Assembly: GCA_008477525.1 (NCBI GenBank)
Contig: SPDT01000009.1
Location: forward strand, 930,001-994,000
DNA: 64,000 nucleotides
Source: Hypomyces perniciosus
Lineage: Eukaryota > Ascomycota > Sordariomycetes > Hypocreales > Hypocreaceae
Direction: 5' to 3'
The first letter of the stretch is position 1. The number at the start of each line of letters is the position of its first letter. The notes beneath the pieces are model-generated. The model did no database searches and was not told the origin of the DNA. It was given only the letters and a program-made list of their open reading frames with translations. This document shows, one piece after another, positions 9,488 to 19,479 of this stretch. The position numbers and the translations under genes are program-made.

Positions 9488-10816
9488 ATGCCTTGCAATG
9501 CGTTAACAAACATCGACCAGACTGATCTTGTGAACGACTGGCCTAGTGACAATGCGAGCGAGTTTCAGGACTGTAATATCCTGCCTTCCGACAGCGAGGA
9601 ATCTCAGCATGCGATTCTAGCCCCAAGAAGCCGGCTAAGACCTGCAGGGAGTGCCTTCGCGTTCGTGCCATTCGCCGACTGGAAACCAGAGCTATCATAC
9701 AAAGGAGAACCAACGATACGCTATAACGTGGAATGGAAACTGTCTATAAACAGCAGAGAGCGGGCGGGCGAATCAGAGCTAGGCATTGTAATATCGCCAC
9801 AAAAGTTCTGGAAGCATATCTTGCGACCGAAATTGACTGTGGAGAGCGCGAAGAAGCCTTGCGAGGCTGACGTGACGAAGCTTATCCTGGACGTGAGCGA
9901 CCGTAAAACACGCAGCATAACGAAGCGATTCCCAAAACTAGATGTTGACTGGCCATTTGTGGCGAAGCAACTTCAGGAATGGAGCAAATTTCTGAACGAC
10001 GGCAAGGAAATGACCATTACTGTTACATTCTACTATCGGTATGTAGACACCAACAAGTCTGGTTCCACCGGCAGAGGGGCAACAGCCATCCAGAACGCAG
10101 AGAGAGAAGCCATAGTTGGTGCAGAGATAGCTGTTCTAGGTCGACCAGTATGTTTTAGGTAGGTATATGCTCTTATGCGTTGCCCTGGGCGGCCATGCAC
10201 AAAAGGAACCCACTGCTGGCAAAATAGAGGAAAGCACTACCGACTTCTACCCCATCATCTGAGGATGCTTGCCGATCACTTACAGGCAGAGAAAGTTTTA
10301 AACGGACATGACGATGTCCCAGACAACTTTCGTCAACAGCTACTGGATGAAGAACGTGAGCGGGAAGAGAGGGAACAGAAGGAGCGGGAGAAAGAACAAT
10401 ATCGCAAACGGAGGAGGCGGGGCTCGTGTGGCTCGTCGGCCGGCATGACAGCAGTTCATTGTCATCATTGTGCACCTGGAGGTCTTCATACTGTGACCAG
10501 CATTCCTTCAACCCCTGAAATAGTTTTTCCAACATCACCACTCATAGGGTTTGATCTGCCAAGGGAAGACGCTGTCAGGGCCTACAGTGTATGGCAGCGG
10601 TCCCAAGTAAAGAGTCAGGAACAGAAAGAGTTTTACCACTTGGCTCAGGAGTTGACTTTAGCGAAATGCTTTGACCTCGACATGATTGCCTGTAACCAGG
10701 AGAGGATGTATCGATTTTACAGACAGCATGATATACCAGATGGCGTTGCGTGGCGTTACGTTTGTGATATCAAGTCGTTTCAGCAACAACGCAACGGAGC
10801 AAAGAGCACAGAGTAG
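9488..10816 (+). pseudogene. Unnamed fungal family, copy 1, full length with one in-frame TAG
   Basis: ATG at 9488 opens a frame that reads through to 10816 apart from one TAG at 10160-10162. Paralogous copy 3 has CAG (Gln) at that position, in the motif W-R-Q-V-Y, so this is a CpA to TpA change. Domains: an acidic VNDWxSD start, a beta-rich region ending in VDWPFVAKQLQEW, a Cys/His cluster RCPGRPCxKGxHCW then KHYRL, a Glu/Arg/Lys-rich linker, and a C-terminal helical segment (W..RSQV, GVAWRYVCDIxxF) that resembles a SAM-like fold. I know this architecture as a repeated uncharacterised fungal family but no function. The stop codon TAG coincides with the TA target of the mariner element that follows. 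If readthrough does not occur, only the N-terminal half is made. Confidence 0.75.
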
Positions 10817-12091
10817 AGTTGTTTGCAGATACAGAATAGCGATTAGTTCCATTTCCTTTCATTCTAGAGGCTCTTCAATATGAATCTGTGCTAGTCTAAA
10901 GTGACCCCTAGCCATTTCCTTCTGCCGTCCTAAAATCCCAATCTGCATTTCTACATACGACTTAAAGTCGCCCTCTATAAGATCCTTATCCTCCAGGGAT
11001 TTTGACCTTATGTGATTCTTAAGGGAGCCGAACAGATACTCAATTGGGTTCAAGTCTGGCGAGTACGGTGGTTGGTATTCTAGTATCACGCCTGCTTCAG
11101 CCAACATCTCTTTTATTCTTGTTGAGAAGTGGAACGAGGCGTTGTCCATAAATATAACGGATCATGGCTGTGGCCACCTGCCACAATGCGGCAATAGCCT
11201 TTCGAGGAAGCCCTCGACCACGCTAACATCCGTATTTTCTTCATACACCTCACAATAGATAACACCATCCATTGTGTATGCTGGCAGAATTTGAACTCTC
11301 CTGCCTCGATGAAATCGTTTAATCTGCACTGGCGTCACACCTTTTGGCGCGTATCCCTTTCCCAGTATCGCAAGACTTCGATCGCATCCACTTTCATCAA
11401 TGAAAACCATTTGTTCGGGATCATAAAGGGATCGTCTATATAGACAATCGTCTCGTAGATCTTCATTACGCTCTTTTGCAATGTTTCGTGTGACCTTCTT
11501 CGTCCATCCGGCTCGTTTTAGAGTTCTACTGATGGTGAATCGCGACACATTGACGTCATATTCTTTACGAAGGAAATCTGCCATGTCTTGTTGGTTCATG
11601 CAAGGATTCTGGTCTATCTTGCCCCGCAAAGCAAGCCACATATGTTGTGTGACTTCCCTAGGTCGACCGACCGATTTACGAGGGGCGTCGATTGTGCCAT
11701 ATTGAAGTATATTCGATCGCGCGTTGCGGACCGTTCGTGGAGTGCAAGGGATGATTTTTTTCGCTATATCCTCATCTTTAATATTTTCTTCGTCTTGCAA
11801 CTTACTGACGATGATGTCCTGGAGCTCAATACGCTGGATCTTAGATAGATTAGGTGCCATTTGTGGATGATGCAAAGTCCAGGTTTACCATGTTGCAGCA
11901 GCAGGGGCGCATCGTCATCCACATTAGGCGGCACGTGCGAGAACTGGATCCCGGCGAAACTTGATTCCGGAAGTCTCCAAGTTTAACTCACAAGTACACA
12001 GTGAGAGGATCTTTGAATTGACACTATGTGGGGTTCTATTTACACCCAGAAATAGTATAAGTGAAGAGGAAGCCGTTTATGCTCATAACTG
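10816..12091 (-). mobile_element. Tc1/mariner-type element, copy 2, about 1.27 kb with both ends
   Basis: The 5' terminus (plus-strand right end, 12091) reads CAGTTATGAGCATAAACGGC inward and is followed by TA at 12092-12093. The other end at 10816 reads GAGTTGTTTGCAGATACAGA after TA at 10814-10815, a diverged but alignable terminal repeat. Length and TA duplication fit Tc1/mariner. The element abuts family copy 1, the TA being the first two bases of that gene's stop codon. Confidence 0.75.
10859..11860 (-). pseudogene. Mariner-type transposase with a single nonsense codon
   Basis: ATG at 11860 (MAPNLSKIQRIELQ start) to TGA at 10859-10861 gives 333 codons, the usual size. An N-terminal HTH pair with a GRPREVT linker precedes the DDE core: FIDESGCDRS, then VIFMDNASFHF, then QPPYSPDLNPIEYLFGSLK. 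A single TGA at 11162-11164 falls between the first and second catalytic segments; copy 1 has an Arg codon there, so a CGA to TGA transition is the simple explanation. Apart from that codon the frame is open, so the element was active until recently. Confidence 0.85.
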
Positions 12092-12762
12092 TAATAAAAA
12101 AATTGAATTATCTCTTTTATATAATGAAAGTTATAAATTATATCAAAGGTTGAACCCAACCAGGAAGGACCTCAGCTCGGCCGAGCCCGGAATCCCGGAC
12201 GGTACTCGGGAGGGCGACGTTGGGTTTGGTGTGTGTTTCCCAACCATCACACTATGCCTTTTTTGATCTTGACTGCTTCTTCCGAGCCGTGATAAAAGGC
12301 TAATTAGGTCGGTAGAATACCTTCACATTTACGCGTCTACTGCAAGACTGTTTCTGGAAAGCAGATTGCAGAACGCTTTAAGGCTATGCGCAGCTAATAA
12401 TTCCCTGACTTGTTCTTGGTAAGGCTGCGAATGGCGTTTGTTATGGCCGATATCCACTCCAGGCATTGGGGAATGCGGCCACCTAAGGAGGGCAATGAGA
12501 GGAAGAGCAATCACGGTAGGCTAATGCCTAGCTAATCTTCACGTAGCCCCATGCAGGACTTTACGATTAGTCAAAATCACGTGATATCATGACAATTGTT
12601 TAAACAATTTTCGGCTGCTGTTAAGCTGCTAATGCAAGGAGTACACATACGGTATTCAGCCACATTAGGCTAAAATTGGCCATGTTTAGAAACCATTTAG
12701 ATATTAAAATACGAACGCTAAACCTGGCCTTAACTGTAATTGACATGCTATGCAAGAACACG
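12092..12762. other. Intergenic, GC-rich palindrome in AT-rich flanks
   Basis: No gene recognised. A perfect 12-bp palindrome GCTCGGCCGAGC at 12175-12186 lies between AACCCAACC and GTTGGGTTTGG, which are inverted copies of each other, so a compact hairpin can form over about 12150-12222. It looks like the end of some mobile element but no family is evident. Confidence 0.4.
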
Positions 12763-13645
12763 CTATGGATTCTGTAGCCCATTGTTCCTTTCAAGAAACG
12801 CTTCGATATCGCGAACAAAGTGTCGCGCTACGCCCTTCATTACGTCGTGGTCTACCAAACATTGGAATATGCCTTCCTGATCCTCATGAATGAGAACAAG
12901 AGAATGGCCCTCATCTAGCACCATATCACGAGCCAGCTCGTACTGGTCCTTTTGGTCCTGCCTTCTGACCTGTGAGCAATGCCATGTACAGTACTCCACG
13001 ACTGCATCGTCCCGCAATCCCGGTACTTCTAGAGATGCCGAGCGTATGGATGCCGCTTCAGGCGTGGACCTCATACTGGGATCGGCTGGAGTGTTGTCAG
13101 AATGACCCGGCATGTTGTTATAAATATGTATAATAGCAGGAGGGCCAGTTGTATCAGCCCTTGAGTTACTTCGCTTTCGCTTGCGGGCTGAGTGCTGTTG
13201 CTCTTCAGTACGTAACTGGTCGCGGCTATCTTTAGGCATGTCCTCGTGTCTGTTTATATCTTCACCTTGCTGCACCTTCTTGACAAGACTTCTCAACTGA
13301 TGCCCCAAAAGTTTATAATGCTTCTTTCCAGCAGGGTCTTGCCAGCAATAAGGTCCGCGGTCGCAGGGGGTCCCGGGCATTTAAAAACGCCAAAAATATG
13401 CTCCCAAGCAGCTGTGCGGCCCAAAACGGCTACTTCTGCATCACGTCGAATCTGTATCTCTGCAACCTGACCTGCAGTGGACCCCTGTCCAGTAGGGCCA
13501 GCTGTCTTACTCTCCACGTAATTGAACGTAACTCTAATCATCAGCTTCTTCCCATTACGGAAGAGGTGACTCCATGCTTGAAGTTGCCTCTCCACAACTG
13601 GCCACTCAATATTTATATCGACAAATCGCTTGGTATGTATGTACC
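12763..13645 (-). pseudogene. Unnamed fungal family, copy 2, N-terminus replaced
   Basis: Minus-strand coding starts in mid-protein at the TKRF...NIEWPVVERQLQAW motif (about 13642) and runs through the V-E-S-K beta region, the Cys/His cluster (CPGxPCxRGPYCW, then GKKHYKLL), a basic linker, and the C-terminal SAM-like segment ending LQNP and TAG at 12763. A one-base deletion around 13375 shifts the frame between the N-terminal part and the Cys cluster. From 13380 down, the 205-codon C-terminal frame is undamaged. The N-terminal half is absent and replaced by a PNP fragment. Confidence 0.75.
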
Positions 13646-13912
13646 AACCATCAATCCGATTCTAACGTTGGGAAAACTGTGTGACATATCTGCCGCCACA
13701 CGTGCGGCAGAGGATATGCCATACTCTCCACCGGGCAAGACGGCGATAACAATGTTGTGCTTCCCAATTTTGCCCAATGTATAATCGTTATGATCGTTCG
13801 TGGAGACCATCACTGGTCCCTCATGATGTTCGTCGAGGACAGTTTGGGCAGCAACATATTCGGTCGTGATAGCACAGATCCAGCCCACTGTGTAATCCTC
13901 AGGGTTCGACAT
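13640..13912 (-). pseudogene. PNP-domain N-terminal fragment fused to copy 2
   Basis: ATG at 13912 starts the standard beginning of a fungal PNP/UDP-phosphorylase-like NLR domain: [22 protein letters not shown], then [23 protein letters not shown], and RIGLMVG. The expected glycine-rich continuation is missing; the sequence passes directly into the other family's TKRF motif, out of frame. The join lies within about 13635-13650. Confidence 0.8.
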
Positions 13913-14437
13913 CTCTCCGGATGGTTTATCAGAGGCGGACTAAGGTGCTAGATCTCTCTCCGATAAACTAGGCGAAGTTCTCACTAGGTTCAGTCGCTAA
14001 AGTCGTAGATGCGTGGTTTGTGGAGGGTCTAGATTATCTTGTGTCTTGAAAGCGGGGTATCTGGCAGCATTGAGTTACGTAACCTACTACCCAGCCATCT
14101 ACAGTTTCTTATTCTCTCAATAGACAATCAGCATATCTAGATATCAATGGTTTTTTTTAAAAAAAAAAAATTGTAGCTGAAGGAGCTGGAAATGAATACA
14201 CATCAGTTCGATGAAAAGCTGACATTTACATCGGCAACTGCAAGGGAAGAGGGTTACAATTTAATACCGGGTCAGCACGATAAGGTTGTATTAGCCTGGT
14301 CTAACTGGAGGATCAGCGCTAAGGTCAGTCACTTATATAATCACGTGATTTATAAGCTAAAGGACACGTGTCCTCGACGACTTAAGTGATACCGCAGCTT
14401 TAGGCCCGTTAGACTCGTGCATTCCAGCAACTGAATC
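13913..14437. promoter_or_regulatory. Divergent intergenic region with AGGACACGTGTCCT palindrome
   Basis: Spacer between the divergent PNP fragment and family copy 3. It has a T8/A12 junction at 14153-14170, TCACGTGA at 14341-14348 and a perfect 14-bp palindrome AGGACACGTGTCCT at 14361-14374, both shared with the upstream region of copy 1. Confidence 0.45.
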
Positions 14438-15375
14438 ATGAGTGACGAAGACTACGTGAATGATTGGTTTAGCGATGATGAGACATACTCTCAGCTTTGC
14501 AATGTTCCGACACCGGCTCGTTATTCAAGCCCAGCTGAGCCAAGCCAGCGGTGCAACCCGCGACCTTCCCGAAGGGCACTGCCATTTGTGCAGTTGATTG
14601 ACTGGGATCCCGACCTGCAATATGATGAACAACCACCTTGCCACATCCACTACGAACTAGAATGGAAGTTAACATTAAACAAGAGAGTAGTTGCGAAACA
14701 AACTGAGCAGGACCTTGTGCTGGCGCCGGGCGACTTCTGGAATGAGTTACTATTGCCAGAACTAAATAAGCTTATCGAGAAAACGAGACTAAGTAAGCCT
14801 TGTAAGGCTGACGCCACGACGATCGTCATGTCTGTTACCGAGCGTTCTGAGCGCAATATAACCAAACGGTTTGATGAGCTAAATATTGACTGGCCAATTG
14901 TGGAGAGGCAACTTCAAGCATGGAGCTACTTCTTCTGCAATGGCAAAAAGTTGATCATCAATGTCACGCTCAATTACGTGGAGAGTAAAACGGTCGGCAC
15001 TGTTGGACGAGGCGCTGGCGCCAGTCAGCTTGCAGAAATGAACACTCGGCGCGATGCTGAAATAGCCGTTTCGAGCTGGCCAGATCCTTGGAGGCAGGTC
15101 TACAGCACAATGCAATGCCCAGTGTAATCGCGGACCTTATTGCTGGCAAAATCCTGATAGAAAGAAGCATTATAAACTTATGGGCCATCAATTGAGAAGC
15201 ATGGTAAAACTCGTACAGCAAGGTTGTAAGATCGAGTCACACGGCGATGTGCCAGATGACATTCGCAAACAGGTATGTATATGCTGAGGAACAGCAGAAT
15301 TTAAAGCGCAAGCGGAAGCGACGAGACTCAGACTCTCGACCGGCTGGCCATCCTCCCATGATAATTAATAAAAAC
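14438..15375 (+). pseudogene. Unnamed fungal family, copy 3, truncated
   Basis: ATG at 14438 (MSDEDYVNDWFSDDE) gives an open N-terminal half of 229 codons: acidic start, LIDWDPDLQY, LEWKLTLN, FWNELLLPEL, SVTERSERNITKRF, NIDWPIVERQLQAW, LNYVESK, and PWRQVY. A small deletion at about 15115-15130 (stop TAA at 15125) removes the Cys cluster start; the remaining C-terminal sequence GPYCWQNPDRKKHYKLMG ... DVPDDIRKQ is recognisable in another frame to about 15290, and YAEEQQ with a basic linker follows to about 15375, where a hAT fragment takes over. Copy 3 serves as the reference for the intact N-terminus in this window. Confidence 0.7.
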
Positions 15376-15875
15376 AATCCATAGCCAAGAGGACATTATC
15401 GAGAGTTGCAAACGATGATTCAAGAGCCTTGGTCGTCATTTTCAGCTTCTCTAAAAAGCTCTCAATCTTCTCGAGGGTAATCCAGTCTTCCGAGGAGAGT
15501 TCATCTCCGGCACAATCTACTTCCATCCATTTGTTGAAATAACCGTCAATTGCGTCTCTAAGGTTTAAGGCTGTTCGCAGCGTGGTGTACCACGAGACCA
15601 TGACCTCCAGGAGGAGGTTCTGTTAGGTGCTTGGCTGGAGCCGCGGTTCCACCTGAACAAGAATACGTCTTATTGCAATACTTGCAGCGCCATTCCCCTT
15701 TTCCAGTTCGATGGTTATAGTATCTCGTCTCTTTTTCCTCGTCTGGCATATGAGAGAAGACCCACGATGTCCTTAGCTTAGCATGTGAGGTAGTAGAGGC
15801 CGTGCAAGCTTGCACCGATTGGCATTGAGAGGTTTGGCTCTCATCTAGGTCATGCAATTGCTGACTAGAGAGCCC
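15376..15875 (-). pseudogene. hAT transposase relic, BED finger joined to mid-domain
   Basis: The minus strand encodes a BED-type finger (W-V-F, then WRCKYCNKTYSCSGGT and a His) at about 15650-15800. Directly after AKHLTEPP at about 15620 the frame changes and hAT dimerisation-proximal sequence follows (SWYTTLRTALNLRDAIDGYF, then DWITLEKIESFLEKLKMTTKALE). Several hundred residues between these blocks are missing, so this is an internally deleted non-autonomous copy or fossil. Confidence 0.75.
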
Positions 15876-16066
15876 GGAAAGATCTTCTGATACAGATGAC
15901 GTGTTTTTTTTTGCGATGTTTGAACAAAATGAAGGCGTTGTTGAGGCATTGTTAAAGTATTGGGGTTTGTTCTGCTTGCATTGAGGGTTTTAGCAAGGTT
16001 GTAGGAGGTTAGTGTTATAAGTACTACCCTATAGGCTTAAGTTGACCCCTTCAGTACGCGTTTTCA

Positions 16067-16258
16067 CCAGGCTAGCAATCCATTCCATTTCCATTTTCCG
16101 CGCAAGTGGAAGCCTACCTAAATAGGAAAGAAGTACATATCTATCAGGCCATTAGACCAATCATCTTAGTCTAATTTTATCCACAGATACATATTCTTTC
16201 TTATTCAAGTAAGCGCCCACTTGAAAGATCATGGAAATGGAATGGATCGCCAGCCTAG
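16067..16258. mobile_element. 191-bp inverted-repeat element (MITE)
   Basis: The two ends are inverted repeats of nearly 40 bp: CAGGCTAGCAATCCATTCC at 16068 and its imperfect complement ending GGATCGCCAGCCTAG at 16258, both continuing into CATTTCCA/TGGAAATG and an AAGTGG/CCACTT block. TTTCAC lies on both outer sides (16062-16067 and 16259-16264), consistent with a target duplication. The interior is non-coding. It may belong to the hAT family just upstream, since the TSD is near the 8 bp typical for hAT. Confidence 0.65.
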
Positions 16259-16299
16259 TTTCACACGCGTCATTGCATATCAGTCAGTCAAATTATCAA

Positions 16300-16616
16300 C
16301 AAACAAACAACTTTTACTACGAAGCAACATATGTACCAATACAAACAATATATTGCCAATATGACTACTGCCATATTGTATTGTCACAATATATCAATGT
16401 ACATTATTATATTGTATCGTCATAATATGGCCGGGTGGCATATTATATCATATGTATTGCAATATATTATTATATTGCCATATTATTAGCAACACTGAGC
16501 CTAGCACGTCCTTTGTCCCAGCAGCGAATCGGCCTTTGATCTCTAGTTGTCCGGACTAGATAAGAGGTGGACGTTAAATACTACTACTACTACTACTACT
16601 ACTGCTGCTGCTGCTA
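16300..16616. repeat. AT-rich palindromic tract and trinucleotide microsatellite
   Basis: 16310-16495 is built of variants of CAATATATTG and CATATTAT with many small inverted repeats. At 16579-16616 a (CTA)n run passes into (CTG)n. No gene is seen from here to 17034. Confidence 0.6.
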
Positions 16617-17034
16617 GGCTAATATTTTTAAAAAGGCACATCGTAGTTTTCTTATTAGACTCCCCGAGCCTCTCGTACTTGCAATGACACGCCGTGGGCT
16701 TGTGATTGAAAGCGCCGAGGCCTATGAAAATACACCAGCTTTGATCATCAAAACTCTCAACCAGCTCCTTAATTGTTACGGAGAAAAGGTAAGACATATG
16801 GATGTATCGATACATAGCTAGCTTCGAGGAAGGCTACTACCCGGCTTACGTAGTCAACCCGCCGAGTAATATGCACGAGCTAATTTGGTTGTATTTCATC
16901 GAATTACAAGCAGCCCTTGGTACAGTAGTAGGTCGGAGGAAGGTCACAGAGAGTCGGACAGAAGGTCAAACAAAGATTGAATACAAGGTTAGATAAACCC
17001 TTTGTACTTGAATTTTTGATCATAATCATTCTGA

Positions 17035-18552
17035 TTATACTCCCAAGACATTCTTCTTATACCAAGGCCAATAGACTTGCTCACTCCAGCTCGCCAACCG
17101 CTGCAGCCCCCAAACCACCTTGTACGTGTCCAACGAACTCGCCGTCGACCCGAAAGTCTTCTCCAACCATAAAACTGTCTTGCTCGCCTCGCGCGTCGTC
17201 GCTGCAAAGCTCCAGTCGTGGCCCTGTATCACAATGGCCGGCAAGAAGTCCAGGCCCTCAAACGAGCCGCCCGTCTCGGCCACGCGCTGCTGCAAGAAGT
17301 TCCACTGCGCGGCGTGCCAGGTGCCGATCTGCAGCTCGGCGTCTTGCTGGCCTGTGCCGCGTTTTTTCGTTTCTATGCTGACGGCGATAGGGCAGTTACG
17401 GAGGGAGAGAAAGTCGGTGTGATTGATGACGTTGCATGGCAGAACTTGGCGCAGCTGACGGATCGCGTCTCTGACACCAGAAGATGTAGAGGATGTAGAA
17501 AATGAGTCTTGCTTCTGCTCCTCCTTGTCCTCGTCTGGATTCACGTAGAGGCAAAAGTCAACCATCTTGGCCTGCGACTTGACAGGGAGATATTCCTTAA
17601 TGATCCTGGCCGTTGTGCAAGGCTTCACGCCTATCAAGTGGCCGCCTCTGTCCAAACCGTACACGGCCTTGCTTAAGACAGGATAATGCACCATCATGTT
17701 CCATCCGGCCTCGGACTCCATCGTGGCTTGACAATCACTTGCCTCCTGCACCAAGAACGCGACCTCATCTAGCGAGGGCGTCGGACCAAGGGCCCGGCGG
17801 CTCTGAGCGTCAACGAATGTAGAGTCCAGCACATCAGAAAACTCGCCAACCTCTTCTTCTCGGTTGCGCTCGACAATTTCGGCCCGGAGCTCCTCTGAAA
17901 GGATGCCGACACCGTTGCTGCACCTAGCTATCTCGGCGAGGAGGTGACGCAGGGAGAGCGGCATCGAGGAGGTATGCTTGGCGTTCTTGTCCAGCGTCAG
18001 CACTCGCGTCTCTAGGCCGTCAGCGCCTAGCTCAAGGGCGGCCATTTGTTTGGACGGCGACGTGCGGCCCGAGGCATGGGAGTAAGATCGGGAGGCCGAG
18101 GATTGCGAGTGCGAAGGCGATGACGCTGTTGACAAACGAGCAAGGTCAAGGTCAAGATCCCTTCTCCATTGTTGGGCACGTCGACCGATATCGCTTCTGC
18201 TGCTCTTGCTGCTCGCTCGGGGCGTTTTGAGGTTGACATCGACATCAACATGCCGGCCCTCATAGTACTCGTCATCATCATTATCCCGCGACGGTCGTAG
18301 CCTTTTGGGCGTTCGATGCGAGTCTTGATCTGCCATGGCGTCTTCTTCTCGTCCTTCTCGTCGTTGTCTCTTCTTACAACGCGCCTGTACGCCTCCCGAA
18401 TTTGGCGGCGATAGAGGTTCGTGTTGGTGTTGGAGGGCTCCTCGAGATGGCTGTGTTGCGTCCTCGCGATCGCTATTGTCGTAAAAAATCTGGATGAACT
18501 CAGTGGTGAAGCCGGGCTGAGAAAGCCATGCTATAATGTCATCAGCTCTCAT
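17035..18552 (-). CDS. PD-(D/E)XK nuclease-like protein, 505 aa, intact
   Basis: ATG at 18550-18552 to TAA at 17035-17037, single open frame with no lesion. Residues 1-190 are low complexity: acidic, Ser/Pro-rich, with basic clusters that look like nuclear localisation signals (CKKRQRREGR). The C-terminal half carries the signature of the fungal PD-(D/E)XK nuclease-like family: LGPTPSLDEVAFLVQEASDC, GWNMMVHYPVLSKAVYG, then NHTDFLSLRNCPIAVSIETKKRG, where the Asp and the E-T-K triad are the presumed metal-binding residues, then LQIGTWHAAQWNFLQQ. Catalytic activity and substrate are not known for this family. Its 5' flank (18560-18870) has a CT-rich tract. It has no obvious partner gene. Confidence 0.85.
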   Translation of the reverse strand: MRADDIIAWLSQPGFTTEFIQIFYDNSDREDATQPSRGALQHQHEPLSPPNSGGVQARCKKRQRREGREEDAMADQDSHRTPKRLRPSRDNDDDEYYEGRHVDVDVNLKTPRASSKSSRSDIGRRAQQWRRDLDLDLARLSTASSPSHSQSSASRSYSHASGRTSPSKQMAALELGADGLETRVLTLDKNAKHTSSMPLSLRHLLAEIARCSNGVGILSEELRAEIVERNREEEVGEFSDVLDSTFVDAQSRRALGPTPSLDEVAFLVQEASDCQATMESEAGWNMMVHYPVLSKAVYGLDRGGHLIGVKPCTTARIIKEYLPVKSQAKMVDFCLYVNPDEDKEEQKQDSFSTSSTSSGVRDAIRQLRQVLPCNVINHTDFLSLRNCPIAVSIETKKRGTGQQDAELQIGTWHAAQWNFLQQRVAETGGSFEGLDFLPAIVIQGHDWSFAATTREASKTVLWLEKTFGSTASSLDTYKVVWGLQRLASWSEQVYWPWYKKNVLGV

Positions 18553-18899
18553 TTTTTTTCGGAATGCGTGCGTTATTGATTGATTGACTGGCTGATGGTG
18601 TTCGGGTCCATTGTGATTGTAAACAAGTACTCATTCGTCATCAAATGTGTTCTGCTCCTGGGGTAAAAATGAGGGGGAATGCAGCTCAAGGTCCTGTTGT
18701 TATTTATCGCCCAATGAGCATCTCCCCGCCAACCATGGATCTAGATACAAGTAAGTCAACCTACCCTACAACGGGATAAGATAGATCATCAAGGGCAATT
18801 TTCCAACAACACGTCTCCTCTCTCCTCTATACTCTCTCTTCTCTCTCATCTCTCTCCGCCAACTTCCTTGCCCTTGACTACCTGCGCCTGACAAGGGCC

Positions 18900-19284
18900 T
18901 CCATATCACCTTAGTTAATGGCAAGAAGATGAAGAAGCCCCCGATATGGGAGAAGGTGAGAAGTACGGGCGCCTATGTAGGACTCATCCCCGCCGGGAGC
19001 GAATTCGAAGCCATAGTCATTGAGGTCAAGCTCATTACCAAGCGCTAGCACAAATTGTGCAATATTCTTCCCGATTCTACCAACCCTGCCCTGCCCATAT
19101 AGTGAAGTGCGGCCTTTCGCGATACGCTAAAGAAGACAAACACCGGGAGCTCATTGATAGGGATGCCCAGCACAATGGGCAACAGCTCTTCGTCCCCAGC
19201 AGCGCGGAGATCGAGCAACTTCACCGCCTTCTCATCTGGCACATCGTAACCTACCTGCACAAGGGGATCTGTGTTACAAGACAT
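18900..19284 (-). pseudogene. Coding-like remnant, family unknown
   Basis: In two minus-strand frames an uninterrupted protein-like stretch can be read: GYDVPDEKAVKLLDLRAAG through GIPINELPVFVFF, and after a shift near 19075 GRIGKNIAQFVLALGNELD and GFEFAPGGDESYIGAR. The composition is that of a real protein, but I do not recognise it and no start was found. Plus-strand reading of 19341-19490 is also open. Confidence 0.3.
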
Positions 19285-19479
19285 CTATCTATTAGCAACC
19301 TGCTAGCATGTTGGAGTGGTAGCCACCTACAACTCTGGGTGTTGAGCACTTCCAATTCGAGCAGTTCGTTCGCTGGTTCCGGCTCTGGTATTGGTGCCCA
19401 CGCCATCAGTCCTTCGGCCTCTATGCGCGAAAAAAACTGCGTCGCCTGCATGGCCGAGTCCTCCGCAGCGTAACCCTCG

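Noticed and set aside
10173..10541. 122-codon minus-strand frame inside family copy 1
   Set aside because: Antisense to the Cys cluster and linker, which are conserved between paralogues.
12150..12222. Helitron 3' hairpin
   Set aside because: A GC-rich hairpin is present but there is no CTRR end, no AT target and no Rep/helicase sequence.
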